DNA of 64,000 bases from Qipengyuania atrilutea (GTDB lineage Bacteria > Pseudomonadota > Alphaproteobacteria > Sphingomonadales > Sphingomonadaceae): contig NZ_JABWGV010000003.1 in NCBI RefSeq assembly GCF_013370205.1, positions 489,501 through 553,500 of the forward strand, read 5' to 3'. A program made the translations under genes and the position numbers. Below, piece by piece: positions 8,106 through 18,899 of the stretch; position 1 is the stretch's first letter, and every line of letters begins with the position of its first letter. The notes beneath the pieces are model-generated. The model had not been told where the DNA came from and ran no database searches. It saw only the letters and a program-made list of their open reading frames with translations.

Positions 8106-10862
8106 TCAGCCGAGCCGCGCGAGTGCCGCCTTCAGCCGCTCCGCTTCGGCGGCGTGATGCGCGTGGTCGGCGCGGGCCTTCTCGACCGCTTCGGGCTTGG
8201 CGCGCTCCACGAAATTCGCATTGCCGAGCCTGCCTTCGAGCGACTTCGCTTCCTTCTCGGCCGCGCCGAGCGCCTTTTCGAGCCGCGCCTTCTCCACCGC
8301 GATGTCGATGACGCCTTCCAGCGGAACGACGACCACGTCCTCGCCCGCGGTGATCTGCATCGCCGCGCCCTGGGGCGCTTCGCCGACGGTCATCGGAGTA
8401 AGGCGCGCAAGCCGCTCGATGGCAGCACTGCTGCGCTCCAGCACCTTGGCCGCCACCGGGGAGGGATCGGCGATGTAGGCGGCGAGCTTCAGGCCCGGCG
8501 CGATGCCGAGCTCGTTGCGTGCCGCGCGGGTCGCGGTGGTTAGCGCGATGGCCCAGTCGATTGCCGCGACGGCTTCCTCGCTCACGTCGGCTTGCGGCTC
8601 CGGCCATTTCGCGGTGATGAGCGGGTAGTCCGCGCGGTCGCCCTGTTTGGACCACAGTTCTTCGGTGATGAAGGGCATGAAGGGATGCAGCATGACGAGG
8701 ATCTGGTCGAGTGCCCATCCTGCGACGGCGCGCGTTTCCTCAGCCGCCGCTTCGCTCGCGCCGTCCGCGAACACCGGCTTGATGAGTTCGAGATACCAGT
8801 CGCAGAAACGGTCCCACACGAAGTGATAGATCGCATTCGCTGCCGCATCGAAGCGCAGGTCTGCAAGTGCGGCATCGAGCGCTTTCACCGTCTTCGCCAC
8901 TTCGCCGACGATCCACTGGTTCGCGGCGAGGCGCGCGGTCGGGGCGGCAATCGAGGTGCTCGCACCGATGCCGTTCGACTGGCAGAAGCGCGTGGCGTTC
9001 CACAGCTTGGTTGCGAAGTTGCGGTACCCCTCGACCCGCGCATCGTCCATCTTGATGTCGCGGCCCTGGCTTTCCATCGCCGCCATGAAGAAGCGCAGCG
9101 CGTCCGCGCCGTATTTGTCGATCAGGCCGAGCGGATCGACCACATTGCCCTTCGACTTCGACATCTTCGCTCCGTCCGCCGCGCGCACGAGGCCGTGGAG
9201 GTAAAGGCGCGGCCACGGGTTCTCGCCGGTCAGATGGCGGCCCATCATCATCATCCGCGCATCCCAGAAGAACAGGATGTCGAAGCCGGAAATGAGCAGA
9301 TCGTTGGGGTAGTGCTTCGTGACTAGGTCGGTCTGCTCCGGCCAGCCGAGCGTCGCAAAAGGCCAGAGTGCGGAAGAGAACCAAGTGTCGAGGACGTCGT
9401 CGTCGCGGGTGAGGCTTACGCCGCTTCCGGCAAGGCCTTGTGCCTCTTCCTCCGTCTCCGCCACGAAGACCTCGCCGTCCGGTGCATACCAGGCCGGGAT
9501 CCGGTGGCCCCACCATAGCTGGCGGCTGACGCACCACGGCTGGATGTTCTCCATCCAGTTGAAGAAGGTCTTCTCCCAACTTTTCGGGACGATCTCGACC
9601 TCGCCCGACGTCACCGCTTCGATCGGCTTCTTCGCCAGTTCCTCGGCGTTCACGTACCACTGGTCGGTCAGCCACGGTTCGATGACCACGCCCCCGCGGT
9701 CCCCGAAGGGCGTCGCGATCTGCCGCGGTTCGGCGTCGTGTTCGACGTCCTCGCCCTGCTTGTTCTTGGCGATATGCGGGATGAGATGCCCGCTTTCCTT
9801 CAGCCGCTGGACGACCAGTTCGCGCGCGCCGTCGGTCCCGTCCTTTTTGAAGCGGTGCAGGCCGATGAACTCGTCGGGCACGAGACCGTCTGCCGTTTGG
9901 CAAACATTCGCATCGGCATCGAGCATGTTGAGCATGTCGCCCGCTGCGATCCCCGCGCGCTTGCCCACCTCGAAATCGTTGAAGTCGTGGCCCGGCGTAA
10001 TCTTCACCGCGCCCGATCCCAGTTCCGGATCGGCGTGCTCGTCCGCGACGATCGGCACGCGCCGCCCGGTGATCGGCAGGACAACGTGCTTGCCCACGAC
10101 GCTGCTGTAACGCTCGTCCGAAGGATGGACCGCCACCGCCATGTCGGCGAGCATCGTTTCGGGGCGCGTGGTGGCCACCTCGATATAGTCCTGACCGCTA
10201 TCGAGCGTGACCCCGTCCGCCAGCGGATATTTGAAATGCCAGAACTGGCCCGCAATCGTCTGCTGCTCGACCTCGAGGTCGGAGATCGCGGTCTTCAGTT
10301 TCGGATCCCAGTTCACCAGCCGCTTGTCGCGGTAGATGAGCCCGTCATTGTAAAGCTGGACGAAGGTCTTGAGGACGGCGCGGCTGAAATGCTCGTCCAT
10401 CGTGAACTGCTCACGTGACCAGTCCATCGAGCAGCCGAGGCGGCGCAGCTGGCGCGTGATCGTGCCGCCGCTTTCCTCTTTCCACTGCCACACCTTCTCC
10501 ACGAACTCGTCGCGGCTGTAGTCGGTGCGCTTCTCGCCCTTCGCTTCCATCTGGCGCTCGACCACCATCTGCGTCGCAATGCCCGCATGATCGACGCCGA
10601 CGACCCACAGCGCGTCCTTGCCTTTGAGCCGCTCGTAGCGGACCATGATGTCCTGCAGCGTGTTGTCGAGCGCGTGGCCGATGTGAAGCGATCCCGTCAC
10701 GTTCGGCGGCGGATTGACGATGGTGAACGCTTCCGCGTCCGGGCGCTCGGGCCGGAACAGACCATTCTCTTCCCAGTGGGCGTACCACTTCGCCTCGATC
10801 GCGGCGGGGTCGAAGGTTTTGGGTAGCGCGCCGGTTTCGGCGCCGTTCTCGTCTCTCGTCAT
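8106..10862 (-). CDS. valS: Valyl-tRNA synthetase
   Basis: This class I synthetase charges tRNA-Val and edits mischarged threonine. The 918-residue protein has the HIGH-type motif ([16 protein letters not shown]), the KMSKS loop ([10 protein letters not shown]), a GRRVPIV-containing editing domain and a C-terminal coiled coil (the stretch around [18 protein letters not shown]) typical of ValRS. The frame stays open for about 175 codons further upstream, but the ATG at 10862 ([11 protein letters not shown]) places the conserved [11 protein letters not shown] segment where the family has it and leaves 96 bases to the divergent mlaE-like gene. It is followed immediately by queE. Confidence 0.96.
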   Translation of the reverse strand: MTRDENGAETGALPKTFDPAAIEAKWYAHWEENGLFRPERPDAEAFTIVNPPPNVTGSLHIGHALDNTLQDIMVRYERLKGKDALWVVGVDHAGIATQMVVERQMEAKGEKRTDYSRDEFVEKVWQWKEESGGTITRQLRRLGCSMDWSREQFTMDEHFSRAVLKTFVQLYNDGLIYRDKRLVNWDPKLKTAISDLEVEQQTIAGQFWHFKYPLADGVTLDSGQDYIEVATTRPETMLADMAVAVHPSDERYSSVVGKHVVLPITGRRVPIVADEHADPELGSGAVKITPGHDFNDFEVGKRAGIAAGDMLNMLDADANVCQTADGLVPDEFIGLHRFKKDGTDGARELVVQRLKESGHLIPHIAKNKQGEDVEHDAEPRQIATPFGDRGGVVIEPWLTDQWYVNAEELAKKPIEAVTSGEVEIVPKSWEKTFFNWMENIQPWCVSRQLWWGHRIPAWYAPDGEVFVAETEEEAQGLAGSGVSLTRDDDVLDTWFSSALWPFATLGWPEQTDLVTKHYPNDLLISGFDILFFWDARMMMMGRHLTGENPWPRLYLHGLVRAADGAKMSKSKGNVVDPLGLIDKYGADALRFFMAAMESQGRDIKMDDARVEGYRNFATKLWNATRFCQSNGIGASTSIAAPTARLAANQWIVGEVAKTVKALDAALADLRFDAAANAIYHFVWDRFCDWYLELIKPVFADGASEAAAEETRAVAGWALDQILVMLHPFMPFITEELWSKQGDRADYPLITAKWPEPQADVSEEAVAAIDWAIALTTATRAARNELGIAPGLKLAAYIADPSPVAAKVLERSSAAIERLARLTPMTVGEAPQGAAMQITAGEDVVVVPLEGVIDIAVEKARLEKALGAAEKEAKSLEGRLGNANFVERAKPEAVEKARADHAHHAAEAERLKAALARLG

Positions 10863-10958
10863 AGCGCCTGCGCCAATGCCAGCGCCGCGCGCGGCATGCA
10901 ACGCGCTTCGCCATCGAGCGCTTGTTAAATCAAAAGAATGAACGCATAGCGCCAGAAT

Positions 10959-12071
10959 ATGAGCGCTGAGGCTGGGTATAGCGTCGATGAGACGGGCGGG
11001 GGCGGACGCAGGCTCGCGCTGGAAGGGGCGTATCTCGTCTCGACCGTCGGCCGGATCGACCAGGACCTCTACAGGCTCGAGGGCCCGATCGACGAAATCG
11101 ACCTCTCCGGTATCGAACAGTTCGACACCGTCGGCGCGTGGATAACCTGCAAGCTCGCGCGCGAACACGAAGCGACCATTACCGGACATAGCGACCGGAC
11201 GAAGCGGTTGCTCGAAGCGATCAAGGCGACCGACAGCGACGAGGGCGTCCGCCCGCCGCGCCCGGCCGTGTGGGAACGCGTTCCCGAGCGGATGGGCGAA
11301 CTCGTCTATGATTTCGGCCACGGTTTCAAAGGCATTATCGGCTTTCTCGGCCAGATCCTCATCGCTTGCGGCGTGCTTATCCGCCATCCGCGCCGCTTTC
11401 GCGGCAAGGCGCTGGTGCGCCAGATCGAGCTTGTCGGGGTAAGCGCGCTGCCGATCGTGGGGCTAATGAGTTTCCTCATCGGTATCGTCATCGCGCAGCA
11501 GGGCGCAGTGCAGCTTCAGCAGTTCGGTGCCGAAACGCTGACGGTGAACCTCGTCGGGCGCATCACGCTGCGCGAACTCGGCGTACTCATGACCGCGATC
11601 ATGGTAGCGGGCCGTTCGGGCAGCGCCTTCGCCGCGCAGATCGGCACGATGAAGCTGACCGAGGAAGTGGACGCAATGCGGACCATCGGCATCTCGCCGG
11701 TCGAAGCGCTGGTCATTCCGCGCATCCTCGCGTCGGTACTAATGATGCCGCTGCTGGGCTTCTACGCCGCCGTGTGCGCCATCATCGGCGGCGCTGTGAT
11801 CGCCGAATTCGCGCTCGGCATACCGTTCCTCAACTTCCTCCAGCGGATCAAGGACGTGGTTCCGACTTACGACCTGTGGGTCGGCATGATCAAGGCGCCG
11901 GTTTTCGGCCTGATCGTCGGGCTCGCCGGATGCTATCAGGGCATGCAGGTAGAGGACAATTCGGAACAGGTCGGCCTCAGGACGACGACCGCAGTGGTGT
12001 CCGCAATCTTCATGGTGATCGTCATCGACGCGTTCTTCGCCGTGTTCTTTTCCAACATCGGGTGGGGCTGA
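10959..12071 (+). CDS. MlaE-type ABC permease with N-terminal STAS-like domain
   Basis: This is the permease subunit of a lipid (phospholipid/sterol-type) ABC importer/exporter of the Mla/Ttg2 family in the inner membrane. The 370 residues split into a soluble N-terminal domain (about 1-105) that resembles the STAS protein MlaB, and a membrane domain starting near residue 120. The permease domain contains the family segments [33 protein letters not shown], and [15 protein letters not shown]. Fusing the STAS domain to the permease explains why no separate mlaB lies in the operon. It is the first of four tightly packed genes. Confidence 0.92.
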   Translation: MSAEAGYSVDETGGGGRRLALEGAYLVSTVGRIDQDLYRLEGPIDEIDLSGIEQFDTVGAWITCKLAREHEATITGHSDRTKRLLEAIKATDSDEGVRPPRPAVWERVPERMGELVYDFGHGFKGIIGFLGQILIACGVLIRHPRRFRGKALVRQIELVGVSALPIVGLMSFLIGIVIAQQGAVQLQQFGAETLTVNLVGRITLRELGVLMTAIMVAGRSGSAFAAQIGTMKLTEEVDAMRTIGISPVEALVIPRILASVLMMPLLGFYAAVCAIIGGAVIAEFALGIPFLNFLQRIKDVVPTYDLWVGMIKAPVFGLIVGLAGCYQGMQVEDNSEQVGLRTTTAVVSAIFMVIVIDAFFAVFFSNIGWG

Positions 12072-12075
12072 GGCC

Positions 12076-12960
12076 ATGACAGACGAAGACGCCGATAACC
12101 GGCCGCCCCCGCACGAGCGCGAGCAACCCGATCATCCGATCGTGGTGCGCGGCCTCGTCAACCGTTTCGGCGAGCAGACGGTGCATGACGGACTGGACCT
12201 GCAAGTGAAGCGCGGCGAGATCATCGGCGTGGTCGGCGGTTCGGGCACAGGCAAATCGGTGCTGATGCGCTCGATCATCGGACTGCAAACGCCAACCGCA
12301 GGCGACATCGAGGTGTTCGGGCGCTCGATCACCGATGCCGAGCCGGACGAGAATATCGGCGTGCGCGACCGCTGGGGCGTGCTGTTCCAGGGCGGAGCGC
12401 TGTTCTCTACCCTGACCGTGGGCGAGAACGTGCAGGTGCCGCTCAAGCAGTTCTACCCCGACATCGAGCCCGAGTTGATGGAAGACATCGCGCGTTACAA
12501 GGTCGTGCTGTCGGGCCTGCCGCCCGAAGCGGCGAGCAAGTATCCTAACGAACTGTCGGGTGGGATGAAGAAGCGGGCCGGGCTTGCCCGCGCGCTGGCG
12601 CTCGATCCGGACCTCCTGTTCCTCGACGAGCCGACCGCGGGCCTTGACCCCATCGGCGCGGCGCGGTTCGACCAACTGACGCGGGAACTTCAGGAGACGC
12701 TGGGGCTTACCGTATTTCTCATTACGCACGATCTCGATACGCTCTACGCCATCTGCGACCGGGTCGCGGTGCTGGCGGACAAGAAGGTTATCGCGGTCGG
12801 CACGATCCCCGAACTGCTCGAAACCGAGCACCCGTGGATCCAGGAATATTTCAACGGGCCGCGCGGACGTGCGGCCTCGGCCGCAAAGGGCGGCGATGGC
12901 CCGTCGCAGTCGCGTTCGCAGTACAAGCGAATGGACAAGCGGGTTAAACGGCGGGCATAG
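12076..12960 (+). CDS. MlaF-type ABC transporter ATP-binding protein
   Basis: This is the ATPase of the Mla-like transporter, acting on the cytoplasmic side of the inner membrane. The 294-residue protein has Walker A (GGSGTGKS), an ABC signature (LSGGMKKR), Walker B (LLFLDEPTAGLDP) and the switch histidine region (FLITHDLD). The LSGGMKKR form of the signature is characteristic of MlaF. The C-terminal ~40 residues are a basic, low-complexity tail (SRSQYKRMDKRVKRRA). It begins four bases after the permease stop and is followed by the MCE-domain gene. Confidence 0.93.
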   Translation: MTDEDADNRPPPHEREQPDHPIVVRGLVNRFGEQTVHDGLDLQVKRGEIIGVVGGSGTGKSVLMRSIIGLQTPTAGDIEVFGRSITDAEPDENIGVRDRWGVLFQGGALFSTLTVGENVQVPLKQFYPDIEPELMEDIARYKVVLSGLPPEAASKYPNELSGGMKKRAGLARALALDPDLLFLDEPTAGLDPIGAARFDQLTRELQETLGLTVFLITHDLDTLYAICDRVAVLADKKVIAVGTIPELLETEHPWIQEYFNGPRGRAASAAKGGDGPSQSRSQYKRMDKRVKRRA

Positions 12961-12976
12961 GGGCGCTGATAGAATT

Positions 12977-13936
12977 ATGGAAACGCGCGCAAATCATCTG
13001 TGGGTCGGGGCGGTAACGCTGGTGCTGCTGGCCGCACTCGCCGCTTTCATCATCTGGATCGCAAGGCTGGGCGAAGGCGATCAGAACAATTACGACATCT
13101 TCTTCAAACAGTCGGTTTCGGGCCTCGCCAATGGATCGCAGGTCAGCTTTGCCGGCGTGCCGGTCGGTCAGGTCGCGCAGATCGTGCTGTGGGAAAAGGA
13201 TCCGCAATTCGTGCGCGTGCGGATCAAGGTGAAGGAAAACACACCGATCCTGGTCGGGACGGCGGCGACGATCCAGGCATCCTTTACCGGCGTATCCACC
13301 ATTATGCTCGACGGCGCGCGCACCGGCGCTCCGCCGATTACCTGCGATACGACCGCCTGTCCCGAGGGCGTACCGGTCATTCCGCCCAAGTCGGGCGGCT
13401 TCGGAGAGATCCTTGCCAACGCGCCGCTGCTGCTGGAGCGGCTGGCGACGCTGACCGAGCGGCTGACCATGCTGCTCTCGGACCAGAACCAGGGCGAGAT
13501 CGCCGGCATTCTGGCCAATACGAACGAGATGACCGCGGCCCTCGCGGACGCCTCGCCGCAGATCGAGCGGACGCTGGCGGAACTGCAGGTGACACTGCGC
13601 GAGGCAAGCGAATCGCTTGACGCGTTCGAGGACGTGACCCGCTCGACCGACCGGCTGCTCAATCAGGAAGGCGCATCGCTGGCCGACCAGCTGCGCGTGA
13701 CGCTCGGTTCCGCGAATGAGGCCGCGCAGTCCCTGTCGCAGACGCTCGAGAATACCGAGCCGGTCACTCAGCGTTTGAGCGAGCAGACGCTGCCCGCCGC
13801 CGAAGCGACGCTGCAGGACCTGCGCGCAACCAGCAGGGCGCTGCGCAACGTGACCGAGAAGATCGAGAGCGAAGGCGCGACCTCGCTGCTCGGATCGCCG
13901 CCGCTGCCAGATTACGAACCGAGCGAAGAATACTGA
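12977..13936 (+). CDS. MlaD-type MCE domain lipid-binding protein
   Basis: This is the periplasmic substrate-binding component of the Mla-like system, anchored in the inner membrane. The 319 residues comprise an N-terminal membrane helix (about 8-30), one MCE domain (about 38-120, including GLANGSQVSFAGVPVGQV), then a long polar helical tail rich in leucine and glutamine. The frame continues upstream into the ATPase gene, but ATG 12977 gives the expected N-terminal anchor. The stop overlaps the next start (TGATG). The single MCE domain puts it with MlaD rather than the multi-domain PqiB or YebT. Confidence 0.92.
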   Translation: METRANHLWVGAVTLVLLAALAAFIIWIARLGEGDQNNYDIFFKQSVSGLANGSQVSFAGVPVGQVAQIVLWEKDPQFVRVRIKVKENTPILVGTAATIQASFTGVSTIMLDGARTGAPPITCDTTACPEGVPVIPPKSGGFGEILANAPLLLERLATLTERLTMLLSDQNQGEIAGILANTNEMTAALADASPQIERTLAELQVTLREASESLDAFEDVTRSTDRLLNQEGASLADQLRVTLGSANEAAQSLSQTLENTEPVTQRLSEQTLPAAEATLQDLRATSRALRNVTEKIESEGATSLLGSPPLPDYEPSEEY

Positions 13937-14559
13937 TGTCAGCCCTGCCGCAGAACACGGGAATACCGACTATGACACGCATTTTCCGCAAGGCTTTCTG
14001 GCTGGCGCCCGCGGCACTTCTAGCGGGCTGCGTCAGCTTCGGACCCGACGTGCCCGAAAGCCTGCTGACGCTCACCAGCGAAGTCAGCGCCCCGGTCGGC
14101 AACCCAGTCGCCGCGACCGAGGCCAATTCGATTGCGGTGTACGAGCTGGCCGCTCCCGCACGGCTCGCGCAGACGCGTGTCCCGGTCCAGATCGACCCCA
14201 GCAGCATCGCTTATCTGAAGGACGCGGTATGGGTCGAGCGGCCTGCGCGCCTGTTCCGCCGCCTGCTGGGCGAAACGCTGCGTGCACGCGGCGGTCTCGT
14301 GGTGGCGGACGACGACGAGGCGGCGCTGACGGCGACGAACTCGCTCGCCGGGACGATTGTCGACTTCGGATACGATGCGCCATCGAGTTCGGTCGTCGTG
14401 CGCTTCGACGCGGTCCGGAAGCGGGAAGGCTTGCCGCCCGAGACGCGCCGGTTCGAAAGTATCGTTCCGGGGGTTCTGCCCGAAGCCAATCCGGTGGGCG
14501 TGGCGCTCAACCAGGCGGCGAACGACGTTGCCCGGCAAGTCGCCGACTGGGCGCGCTAA
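13936..14559 (+). CDS. ABC-type transport auxiliary lipoprotein (PqiC/YmbA-like)
   Basis: This is a small lipoprotein that probably contacts the outer membrane side of the MCE transporter, as PqiC does in the Pqi system. The signal peptide ends in a lipobox (LLAGC) about 20 residues after an internal methionine. ATG 13936 overlaps the MlaD stop. ATG 13972 gives a more typical lipoprotein signal (MTRIFRKAFWLAPAALLAGC) and may be the true start. The mature part contains the SIAVYELAAPARLAQTRV and WVERPARLFRRLL stretches that mark this auxiliary lipoprotein family. The gene ends one base before the convergent ATP12 gene. Confidence 0.85.
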   Translation: MSALPQNTGIPTMTRIFRKAFWLAPAALLAGCVSFGPDVPESLLTLTSEVSAPVGNPVAATEANSIAVYELAAPARLAQTRVPVQIDPSSIAYLKDAVWVERPARLFRRLLGETLRARGGLVVADDDEAALTATNSLAGTIVDFGYDAPSSSVVVRFDAVRKREGLPPETRRFESIVPGVLPEANPVGVALNQAANDVARQVADWAR

Positions 14560-14560
14560 C

Positions 14561-15259
14561 TTATTCTGACCTGAGCGATGCGGCGAAAGCGTGCGCAGCC
14601 ATGAAGGCCTCGCGCCGCTCCGCCATGCGCCTGGCGGCTTCGGCGTCCTCGCCCCATTGCTCGATCTGCCAGCGTTCTTCGAGCTGAGCGGCATCCCAAA
14701 TCGCACCTGCGTCCGCATCGTCCTGCATCGCGCCAAGGGCTGCGGTAAGCGAGGCAGCGAGCGAGGCCATCGTTTCGAGCGCGGCCAGCGTAAAGTCGTC
14801 CAAGCCCTCCACTTCTTCGCGTAGGCGGGCAAGTGCGCTTTCGCCCTGCGCCTTGTGCATCACCCCGCTGACGCGGGTCATCGTGATGCCGAGCCGGTCT
14901 TCAAGCGCGGACAGGATCGGCTCCCACTCCTCTTGCTGGCGCGCGTAGAGCGCTTCGTCGGGATCGGCGCGGTAGCACAGCGTGTCGGTCTCACCGTAGG
15001 AAAGCAGCTTGTCGATACTGCGGCGGCGGTCCTGTGCAATCATGTCAATCGCATAGTCGGCCATGTCCCGGTGGCGGAAGCTCTTGGGCTCGATCGTCTC
15101 GCCCTGGCGTTCCCATTCTGCCGCCAGCAGCTCAGCCGTCGCCGCGCTCGGCACGACCTGCGGCCTGCCGGTCTGCGTTTTCACCAGCCGTCCGTCGAGG
15201 GCAACCGCATAGCCGCCTTCGTTGGGCTGCACCGTTACCGCCTTGTAGAACCGCTTCAT
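14561..15259 (-). CDS. ATP12 family F1-ATPase assembly chaperone
   Basis: This 232-residue protein belongs to the ATP12 family, which in mitochondria chaperones the F1 alpha subunit and in alphaproteobacteria is presumed to help ATP synthase assembly. Diagnostic stretches are the N-terminal KRFYKAVTVQPNEGGYAVALDGR, the AEWERQ segment, and the SYGETDTLCYRADPDEAL segment. It is the last gene of a five-gene minus-strand string. Its ATG overlaps the stop of the 77-residue gene. Confidence 0.92.
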   Translation of the reverse strand: MKRFYKAVTVQPNEGGYAVALDGRLVKTQTGRPQVVPSAATAELLAAEWERQGETIEPKSFRHRDMADYAIDMIAQDRRRSIDKLLSYGETDTLCYRADPDEALYARQQEEWEPILSALEDRLGITMTRVSGVMHKAQGESALARLREEVEGLDDFTLAALETMASLAASLTAALGAMQDDADAGAIWDAAQLEERWQIEQWGEDAEAARRMAERREAFMAAHAFAASLRSE

Positions 15260-15489
15260 GCGTCCGGGCTTTTCCAGCGGCGAGCGAGGAAGCGGGGTCC
15301 GATGAAGAAAACGAATGCGCCGAGCGCCATCAGCACCGGCCCCTCGTAAGCTTCGCCGCTCGCATCGCGCGAGAGCAGGACTACGCCGAACAGGACGAGT
15401 GCAAGCCCGATCACGCGGATCAGCTGCAGCGCCCAGAACCGGCGCGCAGCCCGCGCTTCGTCGGCGCCGCGATGCGGGCCTTCATTCAA
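15256..15489 (-). CDS. 77-aa two-helix membrane protein, function unknown
   Basis: This small protein has a charged N-terminus (residues 1-17) and two hydrophobic segments (about 20-40, LQLIRVIGLALVLFGVVLL, and 51-66, PVLMALGAFVFFIGP) followed by a basic tail (RFLARRWKSPDA). It looks like a small inner-membrane hairpin. It is real by context: its start lies inside the phosphatase gene's 3' end and its stop overlaps the ATP12 start, so it is stitched into a coupled operon. I do not recognise the family. Its place before an F1 assembly factor hints at, but does not prove, a respiratory-membrane role. Confidence 0.7.
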   Translation of the reverse strand: MNEGPHRGADEARAARRFWALQLIRVIGLALVLFGVVLLSRDASGEAYEGPVLMALGAFVFFIGPRFLARRWKSPDA

Positions 15490-16134
15490 CGAGCAGACCT
15501 TTCAGTTCGCCGGGCTCGCGAACGACCGTGTCCGCCCCTTCGGCCGTCAGTTCGGCGACCGAGTGATACCCCCATGCGACGCCGACGGCCCGTACGCCGG
15601 CCGCGTGCGCCATGGTGATGTCGAAGCTCGTGTCCCCGATCATCACCGCATCGCGTGGCTCGACGTCCGCTTCGGCCAGCGCGGCGACGAGCATCGCGGG
15701 ATCGGGCTTAGAGGGATGGTGATCGGCTGTCTGCAGTGTCGTGAACAGATGTTCGATCCGGTGCTGCTTCAGGCAGGCCTTGAGCCCGCGGTCGCTCTTT
15801 CCCGTAGCGACGCCGAGCAGCCAGCCTTCGGCCCGCAGGTCGTGGAGCAGGTCGGCGATACCGGCGAAGAGCGGCTCGTACAGGCGCCCCTCGGTCCGGC
15901 TGGTACGATAGGCATCCTTGTACACCTCGACCGCATAAGAGCGCTGATCCGGCGTAGTGTCGGGGGCGAGGTGGAACATTGCCTGCGGCAGGCTGAGGCC
16001 GACGATGCGGCGGATTGCCTGCCTGCTCGGTACGGCGATTCCGGCAGCCCCGCACGCCGTTTCCATCGCCTCGCAGATGCCGGCCTGACCGTCGACCAAC
16101 GTTCCGTCGCAATCGAATACGGCGAGGCGGCGGC

Positions 16135-16138
<4 letters not shown>
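15482..16138 (-). CDS. HAD-superfamily hydrolase, phosphoglycolate phosphatase-like
   Basis: This 218-residue HAD phosphatase (Gph-like subfamily) has motif I VFDCDGTLVDG with the nucleophile and acid aspartates at residues 9 and 11, a helical cap domain, a lysine motif (KPDPAML) and motif IV MIGDTSFDITMAHAAG. The substrate is unknown; phosphoglycolate or pyrophosphate-type sugar phosphates are usual for the group. The frame is open upstream through rluC, but GTG 16138 overlaps the rluC stop (GTGA) and lies just before motif I, which fits the family. Confidence 0.9.
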
Positions 16139-17276
<1,138 letters not shown>

Positions 17277-17280
<4 letters not shown>

Positions 17281-17687
17281 GCGCTGGCTCGCATGGCGAC
17301 GAGGCCGAGGTAAAGTGCGCCGAGCCCCGCCAGAAGCGAGACCGCGGCATAGCCGACTGCAAGGCCAGGCTGCCCGCGCTCGATCAGCAACATCATTTCA
17401 AGGCTGAAGCTGGAAAAGGTCGTGAAGCCGCCGAGCAGTCCGACCCCGAGCAGCAGGCGCAGCGCCTCGCTGCCGCCATCGCCGTGCCGCGCCAGCCACC
17501 CGGCCAGCACACCCATCGCGAGGCTGCCCAGAACGTTGGCCGACAGGGTGGCGTAAGGGAAAGCTGCTGCCCCGTCCGTGCCGAGGGCACGCGTCATGCC
17601 GCGGCCAAGCTGATATCGCAGCAGCGCGCCCGCGCCGCCGCCGGCTGCGACGTAGAGACTCGTCGTAAAGGGGGAGATTGCCTGCAT
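17277..17687 (-). CDS. crcB: Fluoride efflux transporter CrcB/Fluc
   Basis: This 136-residue dual-topology channel exports fluoride across the inner membrane. It shows four hydrophobic helices, the [15 protein letters not shown]-terminal motif, the asparagine in [12 protein letters not shown], and the [12 protein letters not shown] motif that forms the phenylalanine-lined fluoride path. It is the first gene of the five-gene coupled operon (crcB, rluC, HAD phosphatase, 77-aa protein, ATP12). No fluoride riboswitch fold could be drawn in the 238 bases upstream. Confidence 0.95.
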
Positions 17688-17767
17688 TGCCCGCGCGCCT
17701 TATACCGAGGCGGCGGCAAGCGAAACCCCCCGTGCCCGCAGCGGGGCGGCCGAAATGCGAGAATGCC

Positions 17768-17796
17768 TTGTCAAAACGGGGCAGTTTGGCTATAAC
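17768..17796 (+). promoter_or_regulatory. Housekeeping-type promoter of rpsU
   Basis: TTGTCA (17768-17773) and TATAAC (17791-17796) are separated by exactly 17 bases, a near-consensus RpoD-type promoter. It lies about 130 bases upstream of the S21 start codon, so the transcript would have a long leader. Confidence 0.7.
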
Positions 17797-17808
17797 GCAC
17801 CCAGATTC

Positions 17809-17878
17809 GTGCCGGAACCACGAGGGTTCGGCACAATTCCCATTGCTTTAATCGGCGCTTCGGCGCGCATCATGCGCG
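17809..17878 (+). promoter_or_regulatory. Structured 5' leader of rpsU (two hairpins)
   Basis: Between the predicted promoter and the S21 start there are two stems. One has arms GTGCCG (17809-17814) and CGGCAC (17829-17834), extended internally by AACC/GGTT. The second has arms CGCGCA (17864-17869) and TGCGCG (17873-17878) with a three-base loop. No known riboswitch or r-protein leader motif was recognised. Function is unproven; the structures are directly visible in the sequence. Confidence 0.45.
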
Positions 17879-17925
17879 ACCCACAGCGTTGTTTAGGTTC
17901 AATATTTTCGAGGTGTTTTCAGTTT

Positions 17926-18129
17926 ATGCAGATCATGGTTCGCGATAACAATGTCGATCAAGCTCTCCGCGCGCTCAAGAAGAAGCTGCAGCGGGAAGGC
18001 GTCTATCGCGAAATGAAACTGCGTCGCCACTACGAAAAGCCGAGCGAAAAACGCGCTCGCGAAAAGGCTGCTGCCGTACGCCGCGCCCGCAAGCTCGAGC
18101 GCAAGCGGATGGAACGCGACGGCGCGTAG
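17926..18129 (+). CDS. rpsU: 30S ribosomal protein S21
   Basis: This 67-residue, strongly basic ribosomal protein sits near the anti-Shine-Dalgarno end of 16S rRNA. It starts [20 protein letters not shown] and ends in the arginine/lysine-rich tail typical of alphaproteobacterial S21. The frame is open upstream, but ATG 17926 follows a GAGGTG ribosome site at 17910-17915. A second ATG three codons later (17935) is also possible. The gene has its own promoter and terminator, so it is probably monocistronic. Confidence 0.95.
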   Translation: MQIMVRDNNVDQALRALKKKLQREGVYREMKLRRHYEKPSEKRAREKAAAVRRARKLERKRMERDGA

Positions 18130-18161
18130 TCGCTTGCGTCCACAGCGAAGCTAAGCCATCA

Positions 18162-18193
18162 GGGCGCGGAAATTCAGGTTCCGCGCCCTTTTT
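18162..18193 (+). terminator. Intrinsic terminator after rpsU
   Basis: A perfect 10-bp stem (GGGCGCGGAA, 18162-18171, with TTCCGCGCCC) is closed by a short loop and followed by a run of T. Confidence 0.88.
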
Positions 18194-18247
18194 GCTGCGC
18201 AACCTCAAATCACATATGGCTGCAAAGGCCCCAACAGGACTGTTTCC

Positions 18248-18859
18248 ATGAGCGAAGTGACCCGCGTACCCCTGCAGCCGATTGCGAAAGGCTCGCTGAC
18301 CAAATTGTGGATCGGCGTGGCCGTCGCAGTGATTCTGGCGTTGCTCGCCGCTTGGCGGCTGGCACCGGACGTATTCACCTCCGAGAGTGGAGTACGGGTC
18401 GAAACGCTCGAAGCGGGCGAGGGTGAACCCGCCGGTCCGGACGACGTCCTGTTCGTGAACTATGTCGGCACCACCGCGGAGGGCGGAGTGGAATTCGACC
18501 GCTCGCGCCCGGTCGACCTGCCGGTCGATGGGATCTTCCCCGAAGGTACGCCGCTGCCGCTGTCGCGCATGATTCCCGGCTTCGCCGAGGGCGGACAGCA
18601 GATGCGCGAGGGTGGACGTTACCGCCTCTTCATTCCCGGCGAGCAAGCCTACGGCGCGAACCCTCCAGAAGGATCGCCGATCGGCCCGAACGAGGATCTG
18701 GTGTTCGAGGTCGAGGTGAACGACATCCTGACCAACCAGGAATTCGAACAGGGTCTCGCACAGCTTCAGCAAGTCATGCAGATGATGCAGGGCGGACAGG
18801 GTATGCCTGGCGCGCCCGGCGCAATGCCGCCACAGGAAGGCGCACCGCCGCAGCCCTGA
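18248..18859 (+). CDS. Membrane-anchored FKBP-type peptidyl-prolyl isomerase
   Basis: This enzyme catalyses cis-trans isomerisation of proline peptide bonds, here probably in the periplasm. The 203 residues start with a short cytoplasmic segment and one membrane helix (about 20-38), then an FKBP domain (about 48-160) with the VNYVGTTAEGGVEFDRS strand, GFAEGGQQMREGGRYRLFIP and the AYG segment. The C-terminal 40 residues are rich in Gln, Met, Gly and Pro. It stands alone between rpsU and the DUF4153 gene. Confidence 0.92.
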   Translation: MSEVTRVPLQPIAKGSLTKLWIGVAVAVILALLAAWRLAPDVFTSESGVRVETLEAGEGEPAGPDDVLFVNYVGTTAEGGVEFDRSRPVDLPVDGIFPEGTPLPLSRMIPGFAEGGQQMREGGRYRLFIPGEQAYGANPPEGSPIGPNEDLVFEVEVNDILTNQEFEQGLAQLQQVMQMMQGGQGMPGAPGAMPPQEGAPPQP

Positions 18860-18899
18860 GGCGGCTTAACAGCTCGGGTCGTTTTCTGGGGAGGGAGCG

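Noticed and set aside
10863-11387. N-terminal extension of valS by about 175 codons
   Set aside because: It overlaps the STAS-MlaE gene on the other strand, has no synthetase similarity, and a family-like ATG is present at 10862.
17688-17925. A fluoride riboswitch upstream of crcB
   Set aside because: No crcB-motif pseudoknot elements could be found in the minus-strand upstream region.
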